In this document: positions 12,891-33,950 of the stretch, piece by piece
How the letters are laid out: each line of letters begins with the position of its first letter
How positions within the stretch are numbered: the stretch's first letter is position 1
Assembly (NCBI GenBank): GCA_963969395.1
Contig: OZ017796.1
Coordinates: 37,624,243 to 37,688,242, forward strand
Reading direction: 5' to 3'
Length of the DNA: 64,000 bases
DNA from: Pseudoscleropodium purum
Taxonomy: Eukaryota; Streptophyta; Bryopsida; Hypnales; Brachytheciaceae
The notes under the pieces: generated by a model
Databases searched by the model: none
What the model saw: the letters and a program-made list of their open reading frames with translations, nothing else
What the model was told of the DNA's origin: nothing
Position numbers and translations under genes: made by a program

Positions 12891-13004
12891 GTGGAGATCT
12901 AGAATTAGCAAGTGCTGTTATTGGGACTCTGACATCAAACAAACTGTAAGCATGTTGAGGAAGCGTTAGAAGAAGTGCCGTAGGGAGTTCGTCTTGTTCG
13001 AAAA

Positions 13005-13230
13005 AGTACTGCAGCGAGTTTGTCTACTTGCAGCAAGTTTAAATCATTTGTCTGTAAGCGAGTTTAAAAAGTGCTGCAGCAAGTTTGTTTACTCGTAGTG
13101 AGTTTGTCTAATCATTTGTCTGCAGCGAGTTTGTCTACTTTTAAGAAAACTTAGATCAAAGTGCTTACAGCAAGTTTGTCGAAAAAGTGCTGCAGCGAGT
13201 TTCTCTACTCGCAGCAAGTTTAAATCATTT
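13005..13230. repeat. Minisatellite of GCAGCGAGTTTGTCTACT units
   Basis: A cluster of degenerate units built on GTGCTGCAGCGAGTTTGTCT and CTCGCAGCAAGTTTAAATCA. Copies are at about 13,009, 13,030, 13,072, 13,095, 13,120, 13,168, 13,188 and 13,210. Some longer blocks (AAAAAGTGCTGCAGCRAGTTT) repeat with roughly 120-base spacing, suggesting higher-order duplication. It is non-coding and lies inside the 12.7-14.3 kb inverted-repeat pair. Confidence 0.75.
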
Positions 13231-14127
13231 CATCGCATTCTGTTATATGCAAGCCATGAACATGCCTTGTTCTAGCTGGCAAAATTACACTCTTTTGCTA
13301 GTCATCTTGTAATTTACAAGCTGGCTTGTTACCAAATCATCCGTTTTGTAGGACGGGTGGGGCAAGTTTATAAGCCTCTATTAGGAAGTCATTTGCTTTT
13401 CAGGGATGCGTGGGAATTCTCTAAGGAATAAGGACAAGTAGGTCTTTGAAGAAATCATCATTTTTTTATACCATGGGAATCAATTGCTTAAAAAAATGGA
13501 TAAATATTCATTGGAAGTCAAACTATTGGAGAAGATGTTTCCTTTTCACAACAAAAGTCTAAAGATGAATAATTGCACTTTTATCCTATATAGGACTTGA
13601 ATTCTCTGTCATCCATTAGACACTTAGTGTCTGTAGCAACATTACAAGGTTAACTTCCTTGGTCTAAGGCGTCCAAAATTTTGAGAAGGGGTGACACAAA
13701 AAGGATATATATAATGTTATTCTAAATTGGAAATGCTATCAAAATTGCATCACACTTGCATACTTGAAATAATCTTGATATTGAAGTATGTACATTCTAA
13801 TAGCATCCCTAATTGTCCTACAAAATGGATGACTTGCTTATGGAGAATGGCAAAGTGGTTCCACCCATCCTGCAAAATAGATGACTTGTTAAGTAGGTCA
13901 TTGGCAAAGTTGGAGACGGCATGTAAAATGGGGTCATTTTGCCAACTAGAGCTTAGCCTACTCATAGCTTGCAAAATATAATGTGACAAAATCCACTCGT
14001 ACATGCTCCGACACTTGCTACAAATAGATCCACTTGTTGCAATACTTTTGCAAGCCAAACACACTTGTTGTGGCACTTCTTTTGGCACTTTGTTGACATG
14101 CCTGCAATTCATTCAAAGTCGACCCCC

Positions 14128-14295
14128 CTTGTTGTGGCACTTCCTTGATTCTTGATCTCCATGTACTCAACTCCGTGGACTTGTTAAGAGTGCATGGGTG
14201 CACCACTTGGCTTGCAAAGTGAATGGCTATGCATTTTACAGGCCAAAAATCCACCACATTTTGCAAGACAGGCAATGATGTTGTGACAATTGTCA
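14128..14295. repeat. Right arm of a long inverted repeat pair
   Basis: Partner of 12,735-12,890 in opposite orientation. The stretch between the arms holds the minisatellite at 13.0-13.2 kb and further copies of CTTGCAAAAT/TGCAAGACRGG words, so the whole 12.7-14.3 kb block may be one decayed repetitive element. Confidence 0.6.
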
Positions 14296-16867
14296 CCTGA
14301 AATGTACAGACATCATTAATTGCAAGTGGCTATTCCAGATGCACATACTTTAGTTGATCCTATCACAAGCAGATGGGTGGCATTTCAGTCCAACTTTAAT
14401 TTAGTGGACCACTCTAGTAACGACTCGAATCCTCACGAGGTTTTTGTCGTTTGTGGAAACTCATTTTCTTTCATTTTTTTTAAAGGCTCGTGTGGAGCAC
14501 AGGCCATTTGAATTGACTCCAGGTCCACTGGAGACTTTTAATATTGAAATAAACGAATTTCATGCAAGCCGTGGTTCACTCTCACTGGTGAGGAAATGTC
14601 AAGAGTGGGCCATCATTGTGGCTGGCAGGACAGTGATCATGGTGCATCATCTGCAGTCGCACGTGCTTTTGAATTGCTTATCCCTGTTGCTGTTTTTTTC
14701 CATCGAAAAGTGAAGGTGTTTCGAAAAAACAATGAGAGGAAAGTTCTGCTTATCCATTGTACTGATGGTAACTAGTGCGCATGGAGTGCACAAAGCTAAG
14801 GCCGGATATTTTGTCGTGACTTTGTCCTGCAACTTTTAGAATTGATCATGGAAAGGAGCTCATCTTCCTCTTCTACTGAGCAGTTTCTGCAAGGTTTGAT
14901 CTGGCATTTCTGGTATATGCTTGGAATCTGAACTTGCTTATATGATGCTTTGGTTAATATTAGAAAGGGCCACTTATTAGAACTGGAATTTGGAAGCTGA
15001 TCAGGCCGTGGTTTCGAAAGGGCTAACCATCATTTGATGCTGACTTTCATTCCAAAGATATCCTTACTTAAATCTGTGAAGCCTCCTGGAATTGTGCTGG
15101 CAAGAGTAGTACTTCAGCTGCAGAGCTCAAATTTTCAAAGAACAAATAGAAGAAAACCCTTAAAAGAACGAAAGAGCCAGAACGTCACACCAAGTCTGAA
15201 CATGTCCATCAGGGCTTCAGGCAGAGGCTCAAACTCTACGCAAACCAGGCACTAGGGGACATTAAATATGACGAAATTCTCCGCAATCACCTCCCCGGAA
15301 ATTGGTCACGAACGTCATCAGTACCTACTAGCTAGATGGTCAATTCGAAACACGAGGCCTGCTTTTAGCACGATTTGTTGACTTTGAAACTAGATCCGCA
15401 GGTTTTATGGATCTAAAAAGTTGCATTACGTATTGCACTAGCGCAAAATGAATTTAATGATCAATTCACATACAATTTCTACCCCTCTCAAAACCTACTT
15501 AATTGGAGAGATACAATTCCAGCCGGCATGGCCATATTCAACTTACCTTCACAAGTGTGATGATGACCACAAAGCGATTATTACAAATAAACAGGAGTTT
15601 GCTCCTCCTTGGTGTAGGACAGTAGGAATAATTTCTTCTGCTCAGGTAGCCTTGATATTCCGAAACGGCGATTGACCGTCAAGCATTTGGATCATTTCAT
15701 CCCATACAAATTTAAATGCCATAGAAAGTTCTCATTATAACTTAAGTCCTAATTATTAGCTCGTTTCAAGTAATTGTGAGTAGTCAACTTACATTTTGTA
15801 ACTGAGCAGAACTCTGTTACAATGTAAAAGAAACCTTTACAAATTACAAAAGATTGGGCAACAGCCTTTGGGCAGGTGTCGTTGATTGACTGGGAAGTTG
15901 CAAATAGTTCTTAGCCTTCTGGAGAACTGTCAAATTACACCCCTGAGCGTCGGGCTGCATTCACCTTGTGCACTCTTCCATTATGGCAATAATAGATGAA
16001 AATTATATATTAATTGATTCTCATTCCGGCTCTCACTGGATCTGGAGAACCGGCACTTGGGCCGGGCCTGTATTGTAGTCGGAAGCTGGCCCTCCAGATT
16101 ATCGTTCCAAGCCTGGATCCCAATTTCTATTGAGAATGCCTTACTGTACCTTAGTACAAGTTTGAGATCGATTTATGACGATTCTAGCTTCATAATCCTT
16201 CACTCTGTTTGCTGCCATTTTGCTGCCATTATTGGCCCTTCTTTTCAGATGTTAACAGTGGATAAATGTGAAAGCTCCGACTAGATCATGATTAGAGATC
16301 TGTTTGCATGGAATACAGCTTTAATCATTCTAAACTTTATTAAAATTGGTTTCTTTCAATCGGCAATCAGCATCTCAAACATGATCTAACGGGGCCAACG
16401 GAGTCTTTTAAAACAATACTAGTTTAGATTACTATTTCCTAACTTAAGAAATATGTCATATGACACCCTGTTACAGTACCAAGCGCATGCAGTATATCTT
16501 GTTATAAGCCGGCTGTCTGTCCGAATTTCATAAACTACAGTATATGAAATTTGAATCAAACAGTGATTCTTGACACGCGGATCAAACGTAACTAAGCTTA
16601 TGGCAGCTGCGAAGTGGGCGAACAAGCTTCATTGTGGGCAAGAGCTACCACCAGTGACTGAAGTTAATTTAGATAACTTCAGAGCTGAGTAGTGACTAGT
16701 AAGTAGGTTACGCATCTCACCTCGGTACTATTCCAATACCGGCCCGGCCCGGCGCATCAGCAAAATCCGGTGAATGAGTTGATAAAGCCATACCAACCCA
16801 AGCTACTGCAATCTCTACAGTCACTAGGTTAATTACCCCAATTTAGCCTCCAAAATCTACAAAGCAC
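14296..16867. other. Moderately complex intergenic DNA, no gene assigned
   Basis: Base composition is nearer to genic DNA than that of the first 11 kb, but no frame shows a known domain. Small frames at 14320-14511, 14444-14713, 15034-15255, 15448-15675 and 16057-16284 lack supporting motifs or credible splice partners. A short GC patch GGCCCGGCCCGGC lies at about 16,741. It could hold exons of a gene I do not recognise. Confidence 0.4.
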
Positions 16868-21352
<4,485 letters not shown>

Positions 21353-21770
21353 TGATCACAAGGACAACATTCTTGGAGGAGATCGAGTTCTAGAGACTGA
21401 TGAATGTGTCTTTACTAGTACGTACAACCCCTTGGTGCAGCAATCTTGTTTCAAATGGAAGAATAGCAGTCCCTTTTGGATCGATAGAGTGCGAGTAGCG
21501 AAGGTTAATTCTAGTCTCTCGTTGCATACGCTTCCTGGTTTGGGATGAATAAGTGAGTAGATGAGGATGTGGTCGTTCACGTAGTACGTGGACGCAAATA
21601 TGACAAGGACATATGTAACACTTTGGGTTTGATCGAGAACAAGGGAATGGGTGAGAATGTGACCATCCATGAACTTGGATGAAAATGTGATAAAGTTCTG
21701 TGACACTATGTATTTAAGTATTCTTGATATGGATTGCACATAAGTATATATCTCTTTGGCTTGCCTGATA
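21353..21770 (+). other. 3' flank / probable 3' UTR of peroxidase 1 with a two-copy repeat
   Basis: Downstream of the stop codon lies a degenerate duplication of about 90 bases. One copy runs from about 21,535 (GGTTTGGGATGAATAAGTGAG) and the next from about 21,625 (GGGTTTGATCGAGAACAAGG). Both continue with a GAGAATGTGACC / GAGGATGTGGTC block, a CGTGGACG or CTTGGATG block and a GATAAAG / GACAAGG block. The antisense frame 21356-21739 (127 codons) is a by-product. No clear AATAAA signal was found. Confidence 0.4.
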
Positions 21771-22870
21771 AGTTCTCTTTCTATTCATTTGATCCTTTCA
21801 AATTCTCCTCCAGTCTTCACTTTGCAATAGTAGAGTGCGTGGCTGTGTAGAGGCACTCATTGACTTGGCAAACGACTGCCACCGAATCTTTAGACGCAGG
21901 TTTACAAGTTATTTTCTCCAGTCAAGTTCGGTACCTCCTCCTGAACATCCACAATCCGAAGAGTCGTTTACTACATGAGGTCCACTAAGTTAAGCTCCCA
22001 AGCAGTCGATTCCTTCGACTCTACAAAATTCAAGCGCCAAACGACTAGGTATAAAAAATCGAATGAGCCAAAGGTCGCTGACGAATGCCAGCATGCCAAG
22101 ATTTCTTGCTTCATGAAAACATGATACGATGAATACGGTCGACGGAATTTTAATAACGCTATTTGAACTACCGAAACTCCGAAAGTCATCAGGATGCAAG
22201 CCTGCAATACCCTAGCGTAGTAATCTCCGGGACATTGCTATAAACCCTCAAAATTAAAGCCCTAAACCGCTCCAGGGACTTCACTGCTGCACACAACCAC
22301 CAGCTGCAGGATATTGCTGTGTGGCTACTGAGTTCGGATTGGAAAGTTTCAAAGACAGTCATTGAAATCTACGGTGAAGGCGGATGTCACTAACGTGGGA
22401 GAAGGTGCGTGCCGGATAGAAGTGGACTCGGACTTGCATCTTCACGGTCCATGGCGAAACGCGGCTTCACTCTCCTTCCCCTCCTGAGACGAACCTCGCA
22501 GTCCGAAGACTAGATTCCTCCGCATTTGGAGCGCACAAAATTTGTTCACCCTAAAAAAAAAAACCTGGCTGCAAGCTAGCTAGAAGCCACCATATCTGTC
22601 GTAGATGTGGCGCCACCATCTTTAATTTTAAATGCAAGCTAATTAACTTCCGAATTACTTTTGAGTCCCGAATGCTAGAGGTCGTGTGCGGCGGTCGGCG
22701 ATCCAGCCATATTTGGCAATTGAATTCACCTAGTTTGTAGCTGTAGCAGGAGAGAATGAAACCAGAGCACATCGAACGTTACTAAGGCTTTTGCTAAGTC
22801 CGGCCAGTCAGCAAATAGTGCGTCTCTTATGTCGCGGTGGGTTCGATGCACTTTTTTCAGAAGATGTGAT
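21771..22870. other. Intergenic DNA between the convergent peroxidases, no gene seen
   Basis: Roughly 1.1 kb without a recognisable gene, repeat end or RNA. Short frames at 21971-22207 and 22551-22772 (both minus) have no domain. Confidence 0.5.
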
Positions 22871-22874
22871 CCTT

Positions 22875-23844
22875 CCAAAACTTTCAATTTCTATTACTCT
22901 CCGTCATTCTAATAGATCCATGTAAGCGTATACATGATTTCTTCTAAATGGATGGTCTTTTGGACAATTAGTTCAAGAATATTATGCATTTTGGTTTGGC
23001 ATTTGGTTTGGGATTAGTCTTCTTGAGAAATGCATGCATGCAATGATGAAAGACTGACTTACGGTATATGCACCCACATCGTAATTTTGAACCCTTGAGC
23101 TCCCACATCGCTTGCTCCTTCAAATACAGAACGAGTAGGAGAAATCCGAAAATGAGACTTGTATGGTGAAACAAACATGCCATAAGTGTAACAGGAGCCT
23201 CTGGTTATTTGCATGTGCACCACTTGTGATCTACCATATCATGAAGTAGAGGCTTCAATGATGAGATCGGGAATGAGATATTTAGAGCTTTACACATACA
23301 TAGTGGTGATTAAGTACTTGCGGACTTGCGCGCATACTGCCATGCTTTAACTGAAATTGGAAACCGAACTCACTTTTCTCACTTCAATATTCGACCACTG
23401 AGGCAGCATCCGAGATTGCTACTTGTGACGGTAATATAGAATTTGTTCACCTCTGGAACTACATCAAGCCCTGAAAAAAAAGTTTGCGTGACCCTTAATC
23501 CCACAAATGACAGATCGACCCAATAAATTACTCATTCAAGAACGAAATTACTTCAGAAATTTGACGATCTAAATCATGCAAGTAATAGAAACAAAAAGTC
23601 AGAACTTTTTCAGTACATACTGTTTTATTTTCTTAGAAACGAAGCTCACATAAAATCAAAAAACAACTTATTTCCCTTGAATTTCACTGAACGAAATAAG
23701 TGGATACACAATTGATTCATTGAAGAACCTGTGTTTTCTAAGAGAGATTCATCCTCTGTATAAATGTGGCGACCTTCCCCATTTATAACCTTTTCTCCAA
23801 ACGCATGCGTTGATCCAACACCAAGAAACGAGGAAGTTCATTTA
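22875..23844 (-). repeat. 3' flank of peroxidase 2, duplicated downstream of peroxidase 3
   Basis: This flank recurs in order, but split by insertions, at 53,155-53,320, 59,060-59,164, 60,674-60,720 and 61,140-61,856 beside peroxidase 3. Shared words include CATTCTAATAGRTCCATRTA, TTTTGGACAATTAGTTCAAG, GGTGAAACAAACATGCCATA, GAGGCTTCAATGATGAGATC, ATGAGATATTTAGAGCTTTA and AGGCAGCA. The copy here is the compact, uninterrupted version and gives the pre-insertion layout. It shows that peroxidases 2 and 3 were duplicated together with at least 1 kb of downstream DNA. Confidence 0.85.
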
Positions 23845-28277
<4,433 letters not shown>

Positions 28278-28655
28278 CGCTGACTCCCTGTACGTGAGTC
28301 TATGACCAGCTTGCCAAAGAATCGGCCTCAGCTTCTAGCTAGACTGTGACCCTGACGCTCTGCAACTTCGGCCGAGTTTTGGAGCACAGGCGTGTGTCGA
28401 CGTGAAGCTCTTAGTGACCCAGGTATATGTACACAACGACGATTCGGTATCAGCCTTGCAGATGCTTAGTCAAAAGCTAGTCACGTGGGTGGTAGAATTC
28501 AACAGCTAGTTCCAAGTCTTGGCACGCGCCGTGGTGACGTTCAAGTCTTGGAAGGAAATCAAGTCGGATTGATTCTAGGAGTGTGTCTGGAGAGTGAGCA
28601 ATAACTCTGCAGACATCCGGCTGGCCCTGGCATTCAATTCTAGGCTATGAAATCT
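28278..28655 (-). promoter_or_regulatory. Putative promoter and 5' leader of peroxidase 2
   Basis: Mirror-image copy of the peroxidase 1 upstream region. It has a G-box CACGTG at 28482-28487, GTCAA (W-box core, reverse) at 28469-28473, the TATA-like GGTATATGTACAC near 28,421 and a block containing CGTGTGTCGACGTGAAGC near 28,390. Similarity with 16,868-17,281 continues to about 28,655 (AAGATTTCA and CTAGAATT words) and then stops. That marks one end of the inverted duplication. Confidence 0.5.
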
Positions 28656-31286
28656 TGGGTGCGTGTGATTTTTCTTTGGTTTATGACGTGGGTCGACCTA
28701 GTGTTTGTAAAGAGTGTAGCTGTGGTTGGTGATTTCCTTATCATGCTCTTTGCTATTTTATTGTTTGTTGCATGCTGATAAGGCTGTACTTGGTAGGGGC
28801 GAGGTGAAAGTCAGGGAGTGTGTCAGCTCTCAAGCTGCTATAGACTGGAACTTAGCTTATGGGCAGCTGCCGAAGTCGTATTTGCAGTTTTGCAATTGAA
28901 TTTCTAGTCTGTGTACATATTCGGTCAGAGTTTTACCTCTTTTAATGCATACAGACAAGTCGACCTCCATGCGGCCCTTTGTCGGTATTATCTAATAGTA
29001 TTTCGAAAATTTATACGCAATTGAAGCAAGTTTCATTCCAAGGCGGAGCTTCCTGAAAATTGGTACTTAGTAACTTAAGTTATAAGGACAGACAATAATT
29101 CTCACACAAGGCTCTGGCCAAAAGTGGAAAGAGTACAAGCGATTATTCAGAACAATGATGGAGGACATGTATGGGGGACCAGGCAGAAGAATAATTTTTC
29201 GCAGGTCTAATTGATCATAACTAATAGTGCAGGAACAGAACTAGCTAGTGTCACTACCCAATAAAATTCTACAAATTAGTTCATTATGATTATAGTAACT
29301 TCCCAACCTACTCCAAACTGACTTTGTAAAAATATGAAACACTTTGGTAGACTAGTGTCACATGCAGACTTAACACTGTAACAGGATTAATCAGTATAAT
29401 CAGGGTAGTTCTTATTGTTCAATTGCATACCTTGGGGCTTCCATCTACAGTAGAAACTTTTTGAGTGAATGGGTCTCTCAAGCAACAACTGGTACACTAA
29501 TCAACAAGGGGCCAGCACAAGATCCAAAACTGGATGAATGGCATTCTTCAATAGGAACACTCATACTTGATATTCTATGTATATCAAAGCCTTACAAATT
29601 GTAGTAGTATATCATTTCATACATCAAATATAATAGTCCAGGTACTGGTTGAAAAGCAACCTACCAGACACTACGAAAGTAGTCTTGAAAGCTGTAGCCC
29701 AAGGTCTCAAGATAGCAATGTTGCGAATTATCCACATCACCTGTGGATAAGGAAATACCATCCAGGAGCTCTATCCATCTTATATCTGAAGTGTATGTTG
29801 CATCAGAATGCTCTTAAGACTCCTGAGAGAAAAGAGTAAGTTGCATTTTGAGAGGATCAGAAATGAAGTCATTAAATATGAATTGATCAGTATAAGTGCT
29901 TGTTGAATGCTTGTGCTCAACACAGCGTAAGTTTGGAAGATTCAGGGGATCCAAATCACCAATGCATGTAATTTCAAAGACAGCAGAATGGCTTGTGCTT
30001 TGATTGTAGAATGCTTGAAATCAACAACCTAAGCTTAAGATGACTTTCACGTCCATTCAACTTCATGCCTGGAGGTGATTCAGAATTAAACCATAAACGA
30101 ATTTCTGTGGGACATGGTTTGCAAAGAGATCGATTGAATCGTAAAATTGGCAATGGGTGTTTGTGGTAGCATCAATTACAATCAGTCACACAAAATTGCT
30201 TTTCTGCCGTCCATGCTTTTGATCCAATTTAACCTGACAAAAGTACAGTTGCATAGGTCAATAGGTCATCCAGCATGTAAAGCAGCATGAGACCGACATA
30301 AGGAACCTTTGCAGGAGTTTCCTTACAGCTTTCAGAACACCATTGCTCTCAGGGTCTGTTCATATTGCAGCCGGACCTCGAGAGCATGGAGCACAATCAT
30401 TTGGTATTAAGCAAACGCCTGGACCTATGGTCACTGGTTTCACACAGCATTGTCCTCACTTAGTTTGTTGCCACTTTGTAGTAGATGTGTATGAAAATTT
30501 TTATTTTTATTTTTTAGAGATGAAGTTACATGTTTTTTATACTTTCTGAAAATTTTAAATTTTTTTGAGAATTTTTCTTCTCATGCAAATTTTTGAAGAA
30601 AAAATGAAGAAAAAATCATATCAAATAAAAAATTATCTCAAAAAATTTGAAAATTTCACCATGTGTGTATATTACAGTGAAAAACATCATGGTGTAAATT
30701 TAGTTTTCGTGTCATGATATAATTCTCATTTAATTCTCATTAAAAATACAATTGAAGTTCAAATTACAATAAAATATTCAATTTTATGAATTTTTCCAAA
30801 ATTTGAATTGGAGTAGAAACTAGAGTAGAAGACCTTCATTTCATTAGTTGGACTCAAACTCAAAAAAAGTCATTTTCAAGGAGAAATTTTGGATTTACTC
30901 AATTTCCCAAAATATACTGAAATGGCAAATTTTGTCATCCGTTTTTTTCATTACTTCTCAATTATATGGAAATAAACATCAAATAAACCAAAAACTCCAT
31001 TGGACACTCTTTGTAACTCAACATACAAAGTCAATAAAAAAAGAATGGATGAAAAATCTATTGTTAAGGTCTTTTTATGAATACCTGAAATCATCCAGAA
31101 GCCACGAAATGGCTCCTTGGGCGTTCCAAGGTTAAAATAATCCTATCTCCACTACAACTTAGAAGGAGTCTAACTGTCTTGAGGTGTCTGTGGGAGAGGA
31201 TTTCTAAGCACACATGATACTTCCCAGTTCATTCTGCACCAGAAGTCTCAATAATAAACTTCAGAAATGGTGTATAATATTCCTTG
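28656..31286. other. Intergenic DNA, no gene seen
   Basis: About 2.6 kb. From 28.7 to 30.5 kb the DNA is of ordinary complexity, with small frames (29567-29839 +, 30343-30549 +) that show no domain. From 30.5 to 31.2 kb it becomes strongly AT-rich with AAAATTT words. No RNA gene or repeat boundary was recognised. Confidence 0.5.
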
Positions 31287-31288
31287 TA

Positions 31289-32859
31289 CAGTGGGGTACC
31301 AATCAAAATGCCTTTCACGAATTCGCAGTGAGAAAAATTTCAGTACTGCCAACTTTGAAAGCCTCCCGAGAGATCAAAAATTGGTATTTTACCACAAAAT
31401 TTTTAACAAAGAATTATCTTTAAGTTAATTATATGTATGCCAAATTTCAAGGCCAAAAGATTCACCGAAAAAAATTTATTCAAAATCTACCAACATTGGT
31501 AGCTATGAACATTTTTTCACTGCTGCCAACTTTGACAGCCTCCCAAAGATTGAATTATTTTTTTTTTGCCATGAAATTCTTGGAAAAAACCCCTCTTTAT
31601 GTTAATAACATATGATAGAAATTTCAAGACCAAAATATTAACAAAAAAGAAGATATTAACAATCTACCAATATGTGTTTTGAGAAACAATTGTAAAAACC
31701 GTTTCACTACTTCAACTTTGACACCCTCCCAAGGACTGAAAAATTGCTTATTTACCATGAAATTTTTGGCACAACATGCTCTTTATGATAACAACATTCA
31801 TGCCAAATTTCAAAGTCAAAAAATTTATACGAAAAAAAATATTTACAATCTACCAACGTGTGTCCTCCATTTGCCTCAATCACTGCTTGTAACCTAGAGG
31901 GCATAGAATGACATAGTTGAAGGAGCTTTGTACCATTGATTAACCTCCACTCTCTTTCAATAACTACCTTCAAGTCATCTAAATTTTTTGGACATATTGG
32001 GCCATGTTGCACAGCATCTTTCAAAATCTTCCAAAGGTTCTTAATTGGATTGAGATCGAGAGAATTTGCAAGCCAATCGAGCTTCTCCAAAAGGTGTGTT
32101 TGTCTTCATTCTTCACATACTTTGAGATGTGACAAGTGCACACAACTAAATTTGGCTATCCTTGATTTTTTTGAGAAGCATTTATTATTAAAGATTGCAT
32201 CATTTGGAGAATTTCAATCTAGAAGCATGATTGTCTAACATACTTCAACAATTTCAATGTCTTTAATAAAAGGTATCTCACAACTACACACATTGGTAGA
32301 TTGTAAATATTTTTTTTTGTATAAATTTTTTGACTTTGAAATTTGGCATGAATGTTTTTATCATAAGAGCATGTTGTGCCAAAAATTTCATGGTAAATAA
32401 GCAATTTTTCAGTCCTTGGGAGGGTGTCAAAGTTGAAGTAGTGAAATGGTTTTCACAATTGTTTCTCAAAACACATATTGGTAGATTGTTAATATCTTCT
32501 TTTTTGTTAATATTTTGGTCTTGAAATTTCTATCATATGTTATTAACATAAAGAGGGGTTTTTTCCAAGAATTTCATGGCAAAAAAAAAATAATTCAATC
32601 TTTGGGAGGCTGTCAAAGTTGGCAGCAGTGAAAAAATGTTCATAGCTACCAATGTTGGTAGATTTTGAATAAATTTTTTTCGGTGAATCTTTTGGCCTTG
32701 AAATTTGGCATACATATAATTAACTTAAAGATAATTCTTTGTTAAAAATTTTGTGGTAAAATACCAATTTTTGATCTCTCGGGAGGCTTTCAAAGTTGGC
32801 AGTACTGAAATTTTTCTCACTGCGAATTCGTGAAAGGCATTTTGATTGGTACCCCACTG
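31289..32859. mobile_element. Tc1-like element with ~575-base terminal inverted repeats
   Basis: 1,571 bases between two TA dinucleotides (31287-31288 and 32860-32861), the target duplication of Tc1/mariner elements. The ends are perfect: CAGTGGGGTACCAATCAAAA at the left and its complement at the right. The terminal inverted repeats are unusually long: 31289-31863 and 32286-32859, with near-perfect complementarity. Each arm contains three diverged tandem units of about 180-190 bases, starting near 31,345, 31,521 and 31,710 in the left arm and each marked by CAACTTTGA.AG..TCCC and AATCTACCAA. The central 420 bases hold the 3' part of a Tc1-type transposase on the minus strand. A full transposase cannot fit, so the element is non-autonomous and can fold into a giant hairpin. 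Confidence 0.9.
31863..32190 (-). pseudogene. Tc1-type (IS630/Tc1/mariner) transposase fragment
   Basis: The open part (frame 32090-31752) reads LDWLANSLDLNPIKNLWKIL, a clear match to the Tc1 signature DWPANSPDLNPIENLW. It continues with the usual C-terminal features: LKVVIEREW, then CHSMPSRLQAVIEANGG. Upstream, in the same strand with stops, FNNKCFSKKSRIAKF corresponds to the region around the second catalytic Asp (usually FQQDN..H.SR..). In Tc1 proteins the third catalytic acid is the Glu of NPIEN; here it is Lys (NPIKN), and the N-terminal DNA-binding half is missing. The fragment is therefore inactive. The last ~37 codons of the open frame run into the inverted repeat and are not transposase. 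Confidence 0.85.
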
Positions 32860-32861
32860 TA

Positions 32862-33839
32862 CAAATTACAGCAGTCAAAACACTATTGCTTGAGAATGGT
32901 ATGAAGTCATCTGAGCCATGAAGGAAAGATTTCTGGATTTTAAGGGGGGGAAAAAAAAAAGTGTAACAGAGAATAGATTGTCTGGAAAATTAACAACTGT
33001 AAGAGAATTGGCAAACAAGCATTGCCAGGAAGTATTTCCCAACCAAACAATTCAGGCTCAGACATGGAAATATTTAACCCTTGAAGGATACTGAGGTCAA
33101 AAAGTAGTTGGTGGATGACTTCATTGTTCACTGCAAAAACAACTTAGAATGCACCTATACTGGTCCTATATTGGTCCTATAATTGGAACAGTTTTGATGA
33201 CTACCTTGGTCACGGGGGCACATCCTTTAAGGGTTAAAAAGCTAAATCTCCAAAAATTGGATTCTCTTGTGTACCACTCAAGAAGAGCCTCAGCCAGGCT
33301 AAGTCAATGCCAATGGATGCATGTGCAAACAGGTCCTTGCTTTTCTAGAGTCACAGCAGACACCAACATACAACACTCACGAACTCTAATTTCTAAGAAT
33401 TCTTATGAATGAATCAGGCCAGGCTCAATGGTAGTGCCTACTAAGTTAGCGAATGTCAATGTCGTTAAATTGGGACAATTTCATAAAAATGGTTCAGTGG
33501 ACTCTCAAGAAACAAATTAAATTAATTACTTAATTAAGAGGTCTGGGAGGGGATGCAGGGCAGTGGAAATCCTAGCTTAGTTAAGGATGGAATGCACTTT
33601 GCATGTTAATTTCCATATCCATCAGCAAAGGAAGCAAATGCAAATGTCAAAATGACACATGGAATACTGCCAATTAATCTTGTCACGTTGCTACAGACAT
33701 TATGTGTCCAATGGATTACAGAGAATCTGTCTACGGAAGGTTGAAGTACAAGTGTTCATCCTTGAAATTTTGTATGGAAAGGGGAGGTCTAGTTGAGTAG
33801 TTTGACCTTTAATGAGTGCTCTTGGTTTCTTTTAATCAA
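32862..33839. other. Intergenic DNA with traces of peroxidase-locus repeats
   Basis: No gene. GTCGTTAAATTGGGAC at about 33,463 is a copy of the short motif shared by peroxidase and GDSL introns. The stretch 33,660-33,840 (GTGTCCAATGGATTACAGAG, TTTGACCTTTAATGAGTGCT) resembles 63,080-63,260 in intron 3 of peroxidase 3 (GTGTCCAATAAATGATAAAG, TTTGACTTCCAATGAGTACC). This and the next block therefore derive from a peroxidase locus. Confidence 0.5.
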
Positions 33840-33950
33840 ATGATTCACACAATATTCAAAAGGATGATTTCCACAATGATCATTTGCATTTTGGGTGTAG
33901 TATTTTATTGAAAGTTCAACACCGTATCATCATTGTAGTATTCATATATA

